The notes below the pieces were generated by a model, which did no database searches, had not been told where the DNA came from, and worked only from the letters and a program-made list of their open reading frames with translations. A stretch of 64,000 bases of DNA from assembly GCA_965221845.1 (NCBI GenBank), contig OZ244919.1:3224001-3288000 (forward strand). Reading direction: 5' to 3'. The stretch's first letter is position 1; each line of letters opens with the position of its first letter. The DNA comes from JAJEFO01 sp965221845. GTDB taxonomy: Bacteria > Pseudomonadota > Alphaproteobacteria > Rhodobacterales > Rhodobacteraceae. The translations under genes and the position numbers were made by a program. Shown piece by piece: positions 8,796-16,516 of this stretch.

Positions 8796-8929
8796 TTGCA
8801 GACCTTGTCGGTAGAACTCAACGACGATGCAGATTGCGGGCGCTCAGTTCGCGCCCGGATAAGGCACGCACAAGCGGCGGCCGCGTTAGCGAAACAGTTG
8901 GTGCGCATGTGGCCGCCCGCCCCATCATG

Positions 8930-9205
8930 TTATTCGTTGACTGCTTCGCGAAGGGCTTTCGCAGACTTGAACGACGGCACCTTCGCCGCCGGGACGGCGA
9001 CCGGCTCCCCGGTTCGGGGATTGCGTCCCTGACGCGCGGCGCGGGTTCGGACGGCGAACTTCCCGAACCCCGCAATGGCGACCGGCTCGTCCCGTGCGAG
9101 CTCGTCGGCGATGGCGGAGAACACGGCGCCAACCATCCGCTCGGAGGCAGCCCCGGTCGTGGAGGTCTCGGCGGCGACGTGCGAGACGAGCTCGGCCTTG
9201 TTCAT
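8930..9205 (-). CDS. HU-family nucleoid DNA-binding protein
   Basis: 91 residues, the usual HU length. It begins MNKAELVSHVAAETSTTG and contains the family core: IADELARDEPVAIAGFGKF, then RTRAARQGRNPRTGEPVAVP (the DNA-intercalating arm with RNPRTG) and the C-terminal PSFKSAKALREAVN. ATG 9205 is chosen over an upstream extension because it matches the family N-terminus and has GGAAGGA just upstream. HU dimers bend DNA and assist recombination and transposition. Here it sits inside the unit bounded by the 190 bp repeats, so it is probably an accessory copy, not the housekeeping one. Confidence 0.9.
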   Translation of the reverse strand: MNKAELVSHVAAETSTTGAASERMVGAVFSAIADELARDEPVAIAGFGKFAVRTRAARQGRNPRTGEPVAVPAAKVPSFKSAKALREAVNE

Positions 9206-9348
9206 GTCGTCCTTCCCTCGAGCTGCGGTTGGACTTGGGAGGATGGGGCGAGTCCAGATTAAGCGTGCCGGGTCTGGGAAGGGCGCGCAACCGGCGGTGC
9301 GCGAATGCTCGGGGGAACTCGCGCGGCGAGCTACAGTTTGACGACCGA

Positions 9349-9545
9349 TGCGAGCGAGTGCGCGAGAACGCCTGAGCCCGTCATCAAAGCGCATGCAGGT
9401 GGATTCGACTTGGGGCGACATGGAGCGTAGCGGTGACGGTAGGCCGAGAGTCGAACGGGAACGCCGGCGAGACTCGGTCATCCTTACGCGTACGCCATCG
9501 AACCCCTGGCTATTGACCGCGCCACGACCCGGTTTTCCAGCCGGG
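9349..9545. repeat. ~190 bp dispersed repeat, copy B
   Basis: Direct-orientation partner of 6568-6756, with the same ordered landmarks (CGTCATCAA, GGATTCGAC, AGCGGTGACGGTAGGCCG, GAGTCGAACG, CGCCACGACCCGG). This copy ends in an imperfect palindrome, CCCGGTTTTCCAGCCGGG, that could form a hairpin; copy A has lost it. It may be a remnant of a mobile-element end or recombination site. Confidence 0.45.
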
Positions 9546-10197
9546 TAATGGCAGGATGTCCCAGGAGAATCAGGTTTCAGAGAACCCGACGGGGTTCAGT
9601 CATGAACAATGGCGGGTCTGGAAGCGCTCCGTGCCGGGCAGTCATGACATTCATTATCCAGTGCCCGCATGTATGCCGTCAGTCCCGAGGCCGAAACGGT
9701 CTGGGCCAACCTGATTGGCCATGTGGCGGCAAACGCCGACACGTCATTCGTCTATCTCACCTACCCGGCGAGGTCGACCACACCGAGGATGGCCTCTCCG
9801 ACGACAACCGCGACGTCGTCGCAGGGCGCGACACAGTCGAGGTCGACGGGATGCTCGACGAGCACACCGGCCACCCCACCCACCGCTACGAAGGGCTGCG
9901 CAAGATGCGTGAGCAGTACGAACGCAACCTCTCGGGGCTCGGAGTGCGAGCACCAGCGCCTACGATCGGAGGAACTCTGGCCCGAGTTGGTGCCGACTCG
10001 CGGTCCGGATCTACGGCGACAGCGAGAACAAGCACACGTGCGCTGCGCCGACCGCCAATGGTGAGGGACGCGCGTGATGAGCGAGTAGAGGTGGTCGCTC
10101 GCGCGCGACGCTGCGGTGGTCTCTGACACGGCCTACGCTCTCTGCTCCCGTTCGTCTTCGCTGCGACGTCGCCTTCGCCGACACCTTCTATCCGCCA
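9546..10197. other. Intergenic or decayed region
   Basis: Short protein-like stretches occur in different plus-strand frames: near 9670 (YAVSPEAETVWANLIGHVAA) and near 9770-9945 (EDGLSDDNRDVVAG ... YEGLRKMREQYERNLSGLG). They may be pieces of one frameshifted gene. No start, stop and family agree well enough to call a gene. Confidence 0.3.
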
Positions 10198-11376
10198 TCA
10201 AGGCCGGGGGCTTCGATCCTTTGGCTGGCAGGCTTGGACGAATGCCTGGACGTCGGAGACGTGGTCGGTTCGGTGGATCGCCCGATGGCATGAGGCGCAC
10301 AAAACCGCGAAATCGTCGCTTCGCACCGTTCGCGAGCCGCCTTCCTCGAGCTTGCTGAACGGCGTGAGGTGGTGAAGTTCGAAGCTCGATTTCCAGACGG
10401 ACTGCTTCTCTTCGTCGAATTCGTCGAGCGACCATCCGCACGCTTCGCATCGATATCCCTTTTCCTTGATGAACTGCCGGGAGGCACCTTGTCTTTCCAG
10501 CCGTTCGGAAATCCGCCGTTTCCGGGATTCGACGACGACTTCGTCGGGCGTCTGGGTCGATACGCGAGTTGTCATGTACCGGTGCAGGGACTCGCGAAAT
10601 CCCGCAGCCCGGTCGTCATTCAACCCGTACCAGACAAAAGTCCTTGGCCCGATCCCGCCAAAAGGGCATTTGTGCTTGTCTCGCTTTCTCGGGAGGTGGA
10701 AACACCGCTCGGACTCGGGGATGACTGTCGCATCCGTCGCCGTGAAGTACACCTCGCGTTGCAGCCGGTCTCTTCCAGGTCGCTTGATGGGATGGCGATG
10801 CACGGTGGCGTTGGTGTACCACCCGGTCAACAGGAACTCGCTTGTCTCGCGATCCGTTGCACAGAAGAGCACTGAGACACCGTCTATCGTCTCATCTGTC
10901 CGACCGGCACCCAGCCTCTCGATCCCGAGTCCCTTGCCGCCATTCTCGACGAACCCGTAGTAGGTCTGCCTCACCGGGCGAAAATTGAGTGACTCATGCG
11001 GTACGTTCCCCTCGTCGACGTAGCTCCCCCCGCCTCTCGCCTCCTCTTCGTTCGATTGGTAGCCCGGCATCCAGGCCACTCGACAGACCAGCACCGGGCC
11101 GTCTCTCTCCGAGCGCTTGGACACGACTCGGTAGCCGAGCCGCTCGAGTCGGCCTTTCGCCTGGCCCGCATTGAAGTCTCCCAGGCGTCCCAGGCCCTGG
11201 TGCTGGTGCGCGGCACGAATGACCAGTTTCTGGTCGAAATGCGACCTGCCGATCTGGATGTACCAGTGCGTCGAGAGTCCCCCTCCGTACTTTGCGAGCA
11301 TCGCCTCGGGGCCCCTGCGACGGAATTCCCTGATCGCGGCCTTGACCGCGTCCCTGCCGATCTCCCTCACTGCCAC
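10198..11376 (-). CDS. McrA-like HNH endonuclease
   Basis: About 392 residues from GTG 11376. That start is chosen because GGGAG lies 8 bp upstream and the protein homology begins there; the frame stays open further upstream. The first ~95 residues resemble the head domain of ScoMcrA-type nucleases (REIGRDAVKAAIREFRRRG ... HFDQKLVIRAAH ... GDFNAG). The C-terminus (about 310-369) is an HNH module: CEACGW, ELHHLTPFSKL, LCASCHRAIHR, with two CxxC pairs for structural zinc. HNH proteins of this type commonly restrict modified DNA (McrA-like, type IV). No methyltransferase is adjacent, which fits modification-dependent restriction. The substrate is unknown. Confidence 0.75.
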   Translation of the reverse strand: MAVREIGRDAVKAAIREFRRRGPEAMLAKYGGGLSTHWYIQIGRSHFDQKLVIRAAHQHQGLGRLGDFNAGQAKGRLERLGYRVVSKRSERDGPVLVCRVAWMPGYQSNEEEARGGGSYVDEGNVPHESLNFRPVRQTYYGFVENGGKGLGIERLGAGRTDETIDGVSVLFCATDRETSEFLLTGWYTNATVHRHPIKRPGRDRLQREVYFTATDATVIPESERCFHLPRKRDKHKCPFGGIGPRTFVWYGLNDDRAAGFRESLHRYMTTRVSTQTPDEVVVESRKRRISERLERQGASRQFIKEKGYRCEACGWSLDEFDEEKQSVWKSSFELHHLTPFSKLEEGGSRTVRSDDFAVLCASCHRAIHRTDHVSDVQAFVQACQPKDRSPRP

Positions 11377-12048
11377 GATGTCTCTCCCAATCGAAGCCGA
11401 GTCCGACGCGGATTTTCGTCCAACTCGCTCACACATGCAGCGGTGGGCCGAATCCCGCCCGCTCGGCTCCCCGCTACTGCTCTGGCCGCCCTCCTCACCG
11501 AGTTGACTCGCTGCCTTGACCCCTTCGTTAATCCTGCCTGCACGCAGGCGGTCAGCGATGCGCAGCGGACCCGCGATAGCTTCGGCCACTCCGATGCGAT
11601 CACCAGCGTACACGTCCTGTGCCTTTGGTAGATCGCCGGGGAACCGCAGCAGACCGCCACCCCGATCGCTTGTCGTGGCGCTGCCTCCTGCGGGTGTCGT
11701 GCCGCGACGCAGGATCGTTTCCGCCCGGTTCGGAGGCGCATCGGAAGCCCAGCCGAAGTGCACTCTGGACTCCTGGCTGGTCGTAGCCCACCTTGGACTG
11801 GCTGCTCCCCGATAGGTGATCGTGATGCTCGATTCTCGTGTCTGCTCGTGCCTGCATGCTCCGTCGCTTGTGGCACCGCTCCTGCTTCTCTGGCTGGGCT
11901 CGACCACGCCAGCGTTTGCCCACCGCGACCCCTTCACGCCCTTCGGCCAGCCCGTTCATCGGAGCTTGGCGAACGACGCCGGCGTGTCCCCTGCTCCGCA
12001 GTGGACTATCATCTGCCATACTGGTCAGTTCGTCGCACCGCGGCAGAT
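11377..12048. other. Intergenic region, no supported gene
   Basis: 672 bp upstream of the HNH gene and downstream of the secreted nuclease gene. The minus-strand frame of the HNH gene stays open through much of it but lacks protein-like composition. A plus-strand frame at 11825-12097 begins with a signal-peptide-like segment but is not convincing. Confidence 0.3.
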
Positions 12049-12858
12049 TCACTCGCACACGACCCCATCGCCGTCCGCGTCACGCATGTACCGGTAGGCC
12101 GGATGGGTCCGGTGGACAGGCGCGATTCGATGACGACGCGCCTCGGCGCATGTGATCCTGCCGTTGCGGTTGTCGTCGTAACGTGCGAGTGCATCGCCGC
12201 CGTCGTTCCGGTTCGATCCGACGCTCGGACTGGACGGCGCGTTTCCGTCGCACGCGAAGGGCTCCAGCGCGGTGCTCTCGCACGCGGCAAGGACCCGTTC
12301 CAAGGCCGCCGCTTCGCGCCGGTCGATCGTCAGATCGTAGGCGCGGCGCACCTCCACGACGCGGGCGGCGAACCAGCACCGGTTTCGGGCGGGTAGCCAT
12401 TCGGCAGGGTCCTTGCCGCCCTTGCTGTGGCGATTCACCTGCGGGGAGGCAAGGGTGAGGTTGCGCAGATCCGTCGCGAAGCGAGCCCTGGTCGCCCGGT
12501 CGCGCGCACACAACCCCGAGTCGTGGGCCTCGCTCGCTGCGACGATGTGCTCGATGTCGGTCTCGCTCGTCGATCCGAAGCACGTCCCGGTGTAGGGACC
12601 GTAGATAGCGCCCAGACGGTGCACGATCTCGCGCTCGACGGACTGCGGATACGGATAGTCGCGTTTCCGGTCGTAGGGCGAGCAACGATGCTCGGGCGCC
12701 ACCGTCAAGTCGCGCCAGGTCTCGGCGGCGCAGGCGGCATCGACGAGCAGGACCGCGGCAATGAGCACGACGCATCCCGGGCCGACCAGCGAGGTGGGAC
12801 GACGACCCTCATCCGGACGCCGAACGCGGAAGCCGGTGCAAGGTTCAGAACTCGACAT
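12049..12858 (-). CDS. Secreted DUF1524-type HNH nuclease with C-terminal Excalibur domain
   Basis: 269 residues. A hydrophobic segment (about 29-44, ending AACA before AETW) looks like a signal peptide or anchor, so the product is probably exported. Residues 100-155 carry the DUF1524/GmrSD-C nuclease pattern: DIEHIVAASEAHDSG, then LRNLTLASPQVNRHSKGGKD. The last ~45 residues are an Excalibur calcium-binding motif, with DDNRNGRITC and DADGDGVVCE. Similar proteins are extracellular nucleases. The ATG overlaps the end of the phosphoribosyltransferase gene by 14 bp, so it is the third gene of a DprA-PRTase operon. That is an unusual location for an exported enzyme, and suggests handling of incoming DNA at the envelope. 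Confidence 0.75.
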   Translation of the reverse strand: MSSSEPCTGFRVRRPDEGRRPTSLVGPGCVVLIAAVLLVDAACAAETWRDLTVAPEHRCSPYDRKRDYPYPQSVEREIVHRLGAIYGPYTGTCFGSTSETDIEHIVAASEAHDSGLCARDRATRARFATDLRNLTLASPQVNRHSKGGKDPAEWLPARNRCWFAARVVEVRRAYDLTIDRREAAALERVLAACESTALEPFACDGNAPSSPSVGSNRNDGGDALARYDDNRNGRITCAEARRHRIAPVHRTHPAYRYMRDADGDGVVCE

Positions 12859-13516
12859 CGTCGAACTCCTCCAGGTCGGCGGTATCCGGCGCCCGCCGGG
12901 CGATGAACATTCCGACCACCGCGACCGCCGGAAAGCGGGCGGACAGGATCGACTTTGCGGCGCGGAAGTGCGCGCCCGTCGTCAGCAGGTCGTCGACCAC
13001 CGCGACGAGGCGCGGCGCAGGCTCCGTCAACGTCTGGTCGATGCGGTAGAGCGCCTCGATCTCCTCCGGGCGCGGCCGAACCTCCCTGTCATGAACGGCG
13101 TCCGTGCTCTCGGTCTGGACGATGAGCTCACGGACGTCGAGCGGCGGCTCGGGCCGGATTGCGCGGAGCATCCGCGTCAGGCGGTCGTCGTAGAGAGGAT
13201 CCCCCTTGGCCTTCGACGGAGGGACGGGTACGAAGGTCAAGCGGTCGAGCGCTTCTGGATTCAGCGCTCTTCGGAACGCCGCGGCAGCGGTTCGGAGCGC
13301 CCGTTCCTTGTAGCGCCATTCCGGTCTCCCGCGGCGGTCGAGCGTCTTCTTGAAGTTCAGGATCAGGCTGTTGGTCGTGCTGTAGGCGAAGCCCTGCCGC
13401 GCCGTGTACTCGCCGATGAAGTAGCAGTGGTCGTCCTCGGTCAGATGCGAGTGATCCGGCCGCGTCAGGTCGTCGACCTCAGTGAGACGATTCGGAAAGG
13501 TGCCGCCGGACGTCAT
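12845..13516 (-). CDS. ComF-like phosphoribosyltransferase
   Basis: 223-residue type I phosphoribosyltransferase-fold protein. The PRPP-binding loop VAVVDDLLTTGAHF is at about 171-184, and PVPPSK at 97-102 resembles the conserved P-V-P motif of ComFC proteins. The N-terminal zinc-finger of full ComF is absent. The gene overlaps the upstream dprA-like gene by 38 bp and the downstream secreted nuclease by 14 bp. ComFC and DprA act together in natural transformation, where ComF binds DprA and helicases. Here the pair sits in a defence-rich island, so it may have been recruited for immunity. The substrate of the PRTase domain is unknown. Confidence 0.7.
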   Translation of the reverse strand: MTSGGTFPNRLTEVDDLTRPDHSHLTEDDHCYFIGEYTARQGFAYSTTNSLILNFKKTLDRRGRPEWRYKERALRTAAAAFRRALNPEALDRLTFVPVPPSKAKGDPLYDDRLTRMLRAIRPEPPLDVRELIVQTESTDAVHDREVRPRPEEIEALYRIDQTLTEPAPRLVAVVDDLLTTGAHFRAAKSILSARFPAVAVVGMFIARRAPDTADLEEFDDVEF

Positions 13517-14384
13517 CGTAGTCCCCGATCCGAATGGCTCCCTTCCCGGCCATCTTGGCCGGCCACGTGAGCTTCGGATTGCGGAAGCAGCTATCGAGCA
13601 CGAAGAGCCGGCGCCCCTGTCGGAGCGCCGCGCGCGCCTGGATGAGCGTGCCCGAGGTCTCGCCCGCCTCGACGATGACGGTCGCCTCGGTCAACGCCGA
13701 CATGGTGACGTTGCGCTCGGGGAAAAAAGTTCGGTTGCGGCGGTAGTCCTGCGACTCGTAGCGCTTCACGGGTACCTGGCTGATGACCAGGAAGTGCTTC
13801 GCGAGATGGCGCTGGAGCTCTTCGTTCTCCTTGGGGTACGCATGGGAGAGCGGCGTTCCGATGACCGCGATGGTCCGTCCGCCCTCGGCGATGGCGGTCT
13901 CGTGGGCCATGCGGTCGATTCCGGCGGCGAGCCCCGAGACGACGGTGAAGCCGTCGGCCACGAGTTCGCGGACGAGGCGGCGCGTGCGCGAGAGCCCTTC
14001 GCGCGACGGCTTGCGGGTGCCCACCACTGCGACCGAGCGCGAGTACGCCAAGTCCCACCAGCCCTGGTAGTAGAGCAGCTCGACGGGATGGGCGGCGTCT
14101 CGCAGCCGCTCGGGGTACTCGCCCGCGCCGTGGACCCGCACGCCGAACGATTCGACCTCGGCCTCGAGGAGCCGCCGCTTGACGAAGACCGCGCACTCGT
14201 GAGCCTCCGATCGGGGAACGAAGTCCGAGGGCAGGCTGCCGGGACGCTGGGCGAAACGCTCCGCGAGCGACTTGAAGGTCGCGTCGCGTTCGGACCACAG
14301 CGTCTCGTAGGCACCCATCTCGCGGAACGGCGAGACGGCGCGGGCTGCGAAATCCGCGCCTCCGAAGTCGAGCTCCTGCTCCAT
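13479..14384 (-). CDS. DprA/Smf-like protein (Rossmann SLOG domain)
   Basis: 301 residues with the DprA core: SVAVVGTRKPSREG at 117-130, VVSGLAAGIDRMAHETAI at 148-165, TIAVIGTPLSHAYPKENEEL from 171, and the later ETSGTLIQARAALRQGR segment. DprA binds single-stranded DNA and loads RecA during transformation; related SLOG proteins also act in nucleotide-signalling immunity. A GGGAGGA ribosome-binding site precedes ATG 14384. It leads an operon with a ComF-like PRTase and a secreted nuclease. It lacks the usual C-terminal winged-helix extension of housekeeping DprA, and its neighbours are accessory genes, so it is likely a specialised paralogue. Confidence 0.85.
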   Translation of the reverse strand: MEQELDFGGADFAARAVSPFREMGAYETLWSERDATFKSLAERFAQRPGSLPSDFVPRSEAHECAVFVKRRLLEAEVESFGVRVHGAGEYPERLRDAAHPVELLYYQGWWDLAYSRSVAVVGTRKPSREGLSRTRRLVRELVADGFTVVSGLAAGIDRMAHETAIAEGGRTIAVIGTPLSHAYPKENEELQRHLAKHFLVISQVPVKRYESQDYRRNRTFFPERNVTMSALTEATVIVEAGETSGTLIQARAALRQGRRLFVLDSCFRNPKLTWPAKMAGKGAIRIGDYDDVRRHLSESSH

Positions 14385-14771
14385 CGCAATCCTCCCGCGC
14401 CTTTCCGCCCGCCGTCCGTGCGGTCGCTACTGTGGCCCCATCGTCAACGAGGGGTCAAGGACGCCGCCACGCCGCACGTCGCGCCGCCAGGCGATTGCGG
14501 AAGGCGGTCGAGCCCCTCGGTCTGTGGCCGCGCCTTGTCGTCCGGGGGTGGAAGAACGGCGCGAGGTGTCCATTGGGCCTGCACACGATCTCTTTCAAGC
14601 TCCGGCGCGGTGCGTCGTCGGGCGCTCCCGGGAAGATGCCCGTCAAGCCGGGGATTGGGAAACATCCTCCGGCGGCGGAATGCGACGGGAGGCCATCGAC
14701 GCCGCATTCCTCCCGGCTCGGACCCAACCCGCCATGGCCGAACGGAGACGGCAGGCCGCAGGCAGCCGGCA
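14385..14771. other. Intergenic region, no gene seen
   Basis: Space upstream of the dprA-like gene. No reading frame on either strand has recognisable protein character. It must contain the promoter of the dprA operon. Confidence 0.3.
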
Positions 14772-14912
14772 CTATCCGACTTCATTCCGGACGTCCAAAG
14801 GGTCCGGCAAGCTCTCCACGACGCGTACGGTCTCGACGATCAGGTGCGCGGCACGGCGGAGTGCCGCGACGAAACCGGGTGGATCGTCGAACCACCGGCT
14901 CCGCCCATTGGC
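14772..14912 (-). other. In-frame coding-like extension beyond the coiA-like stop
   Basis: After the TGA that ends the CoiA-like gene, the same frame continues for 46 codons to a TAG at 14772. It reads like protein: RWFDDPPGFVAALRRAAHL, then VETVRVVESLPDPLDVRNEV. It has no start codon of its own with a ribosome-binding site. It is either the lost C-terminus of the gene after a nonsense mutation, or a readthrough extension. Confidence 0.35.
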
Positions 14913-15761
14913 TCATGTTTTTTCCAGGACAGGACCTCCAACCGTGTCAACAAGAACAAGTTCCTTCTTGAAAATGCCCAAATCGCCAAGTCCGAATCCT
15001 CCGGGCACCGGGCGTCCCTCCTTGCTGCACTCCACGAAGTCGTTTATCCGAATCGGCGTAAACACTCCCAAGTTGATTTTGCTCTGTTTCATTTCCACGG
15101 TCTCCGGCGCCGCGAACAATTCGCCTTGAGCATCGGAACCGACCGGGCTTGAACCTTCGACGAAGATCGTCTTGTTCGGCTCGAAAGAATCAAGCCTCCA
15201 CAAGATCCCGTCCCCGAAATCGAAGTACACCTCCGCAGTGGCTTTGCTCCAGTTGTGGAGGAGTTTGCTTTTCCCATGCCACTCCACCGGAAACGCAAGT
15301 GGGTCCTCACAAATCGGATGGCTTGAACGACCCAGGTTGAAATAGCTGCCGTCGAGAGTTTGGCGACGGCCATCAGCCCCGCACCGATCCCCATTCACTA
15401 TCCAGGCAATCCTGTTGTAGAAGTCCTCTCGACTCCGCATTTCGTCGGGACGGATCGGCGAATTCTGCATCTCGACAACCAATCCATGGGGAGTCTTTAC
15501 GTCCGCAATGTGCTTTTCTCCAGTTACTGGATCTCGATGAACGACTTCTTGCCAGTCAAGCGGGAATCGATCCTTCCATGACCGATGCCATTCGGTTTCA
15601 GATTCCCACCAGGGATCGCAATCCTCCCTTCGTCTGTGAGCCCAGTGCCAAACCACGTGCTCACCGCACTTGGCTATCGTTTGCCCTCCGCAACACTGGC
15701 ACACCCCCCTCAAGCGAGGTTGGGCTTCAGTTCGTTCGCCGTCAACGAGCGCGTATCTCAC
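14913..15761 (-). CDS. CoiA-like competence nuclease family protein
   Basis: About 282 residues from GTG 15761 (VRYALVDGER). The N-terminus has a probable zinc site: CQCC at 21-24, then KCGEHVVWHWAH. The nuclease core follows: WWESETEWHRSWKDRFP, then a HIADVKTPHGLVVEMQ strand pair whose aspartate, glutamate and glutamine match the PD-(D/E)XK-like active site of CoiA, and REDFYNRIAWIVNG. CoiA promotes recombination during transformation. The gene lies about 530 bp upstream of the DprA/PRTase operon on the same strand. The coding frame continues past the TGA, so the protein may be truncated. Confidence 0.75.
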   Translation of the reverse strand: MRYALVDGERTEAQPRLRGVCQCCGGQTIAKCGEHVVWHWAHRRREDCDPWWESETEWHRSWKDRFPLDWQEVVHRDPVTGEKHIADVKTPHGLVVEMQNSPIRPDEMRSREDFYNRIAWIVNGDRCGADGRRQTLDGSYFNLGRSSHPICEDPLAFPVEWHGKSKLLHNWSKATAEVYFDFGDGILWRLDSFEPNKTIFVEGSSPVGSDAQGELFAAPETVEMKQSKINLGVFTPIRINDFVECSKEGRPVPGGFGLGDLGIFKKELVLVDTVGGPVLEKT

Positions 15762-15846
15762 CGGGCACCCCTTTTCGGAATCCGGTCGGGGAGGGGCGGG
15801 AAACACCCTGCCCCGCTGCGTCGCGGCGTTGCCATGTGACTACGAT

Positions 15847-16176
15847 TCAGTCCGGCACACGGTAGATTCGGTTTTCCAGAGGGTCCGAGAACAAGCTCGC
15901 GACGTAGGGGGCGAGCGGCTGCAGTTCGGCGAGACGATTTCGGTGAGCCAGCATGATGACGACCGGGATCGGCACCTCGCTGACGTTCTGCTGATGCTCG
16001 ATGCCCCGATCCACGGTGACATGGGCGTCGAAGCCCTCGGCGGCGGCACGCTGCGGGAGGAGGCCGTTTCTCGTACCTGCCCAGTCCACATCCTGAACCA
16101 TGCGCAGGGTGAACGATTCGGGAAAGGACAAGGCCAGACGCTTTGGCTCGGCTTCGTCAGGCAGCAGCTCTGTCAC
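15847..16176 (-). CDS. DUF5615-family PIN-like toxin
   Basis: 109 residues from GTG. The family pattern is LLPDEAEPKRLALSFPESF, then WAGTRNGLL, EGFDAHVTVDRGIEHQQN, and a C-terminal MLAHRNRLAELQPLAP segment. The acids of PDE and TVDRG would form the PIN-type metal site, so the product is a probable RNase toxin. It overlaps the DUF433 gene by 20 bp, the standard arrangement for this toxin-antitoxin pair. Confidence 0.75.
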   Translation of the reverse strand: MTELLPDEAEPKRLALSFPESFTLRMVQDVDWAGTRNGLLPQRAAAEGFDAHVTVDRGIEHQQNVSEVPIPVVIMLAHRNRLAELQPLAPYVASLFSDPLENRIYRVPD

Positions 16177-16387
16177 TGCCCGATACCAGCGTCGTCGTTG
16201 CCCGTTCCAGCAGCGCCACCGCCTGATGCCGGGACCCGGTGTCGTAGTCCGTCAGAAAGTCGTCGAGCCGGTCCACCGCCTCGAGGTGCTCCATCAATAT
16301 GCGTACCGGAACCCGAGTCCCGGCGAACACGGGTGTCCCGCCAAGGATGTCAGGGTTCCGTTCGATTAGCGTGTCGGTCATGGTCAT
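16157..16387 (-). CDS. DUF433 antitoxin
   Basis: 76 residues matching the DUF433 consensus closely: ERNPDILGGTPVFAGTRVPV, ILMEHLEAVDRLDDFLTDY, then HQAVALLE. These small helix-turn-helix-like proteins are the antitoxin partners of DUF5615 proteins and normally repress their own promoter. The gene is upstream of and overlaps the toxin. The C-terminus is a little longer than usual. Confidence 0.8.
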   Translation of the reverse strand: MTMTDTLIERNPDILGGTPVFAGTRVPVRILMEHLEAVDRLDDFLTDYDTGSRHQAVALLERATTTLVSGSDRAAA

Positions 16388-16516
16388 TCCCCAGGTTGGG
16401 TACCTTTCTCCGCTTTCGCTGCTCCGCTAACACCCGCTGTGCCGTCGGCGCTGGCCGTGCACGCGCGGCCCTGACCGGCATCGGCAATGAGATACGGTTC
16501 GCGTACGGAACGGCCA

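Noticed and set aside
11825..12097. Plus-strand small secreted-protein candidate with an apparent signal peptide ending PAFA
   Set aside because: The rest of the frame is low-complexity, and it runs into the antisense of the secreted nuclease gene. The hydrophobic stretch may be chance.
14444..14785. Minus-strand open frame upstream of the dprA-like gene
   Set aside because: Proline/arginine-rich, without motifs or a ribosome-binding site, in a frame without conserved character.
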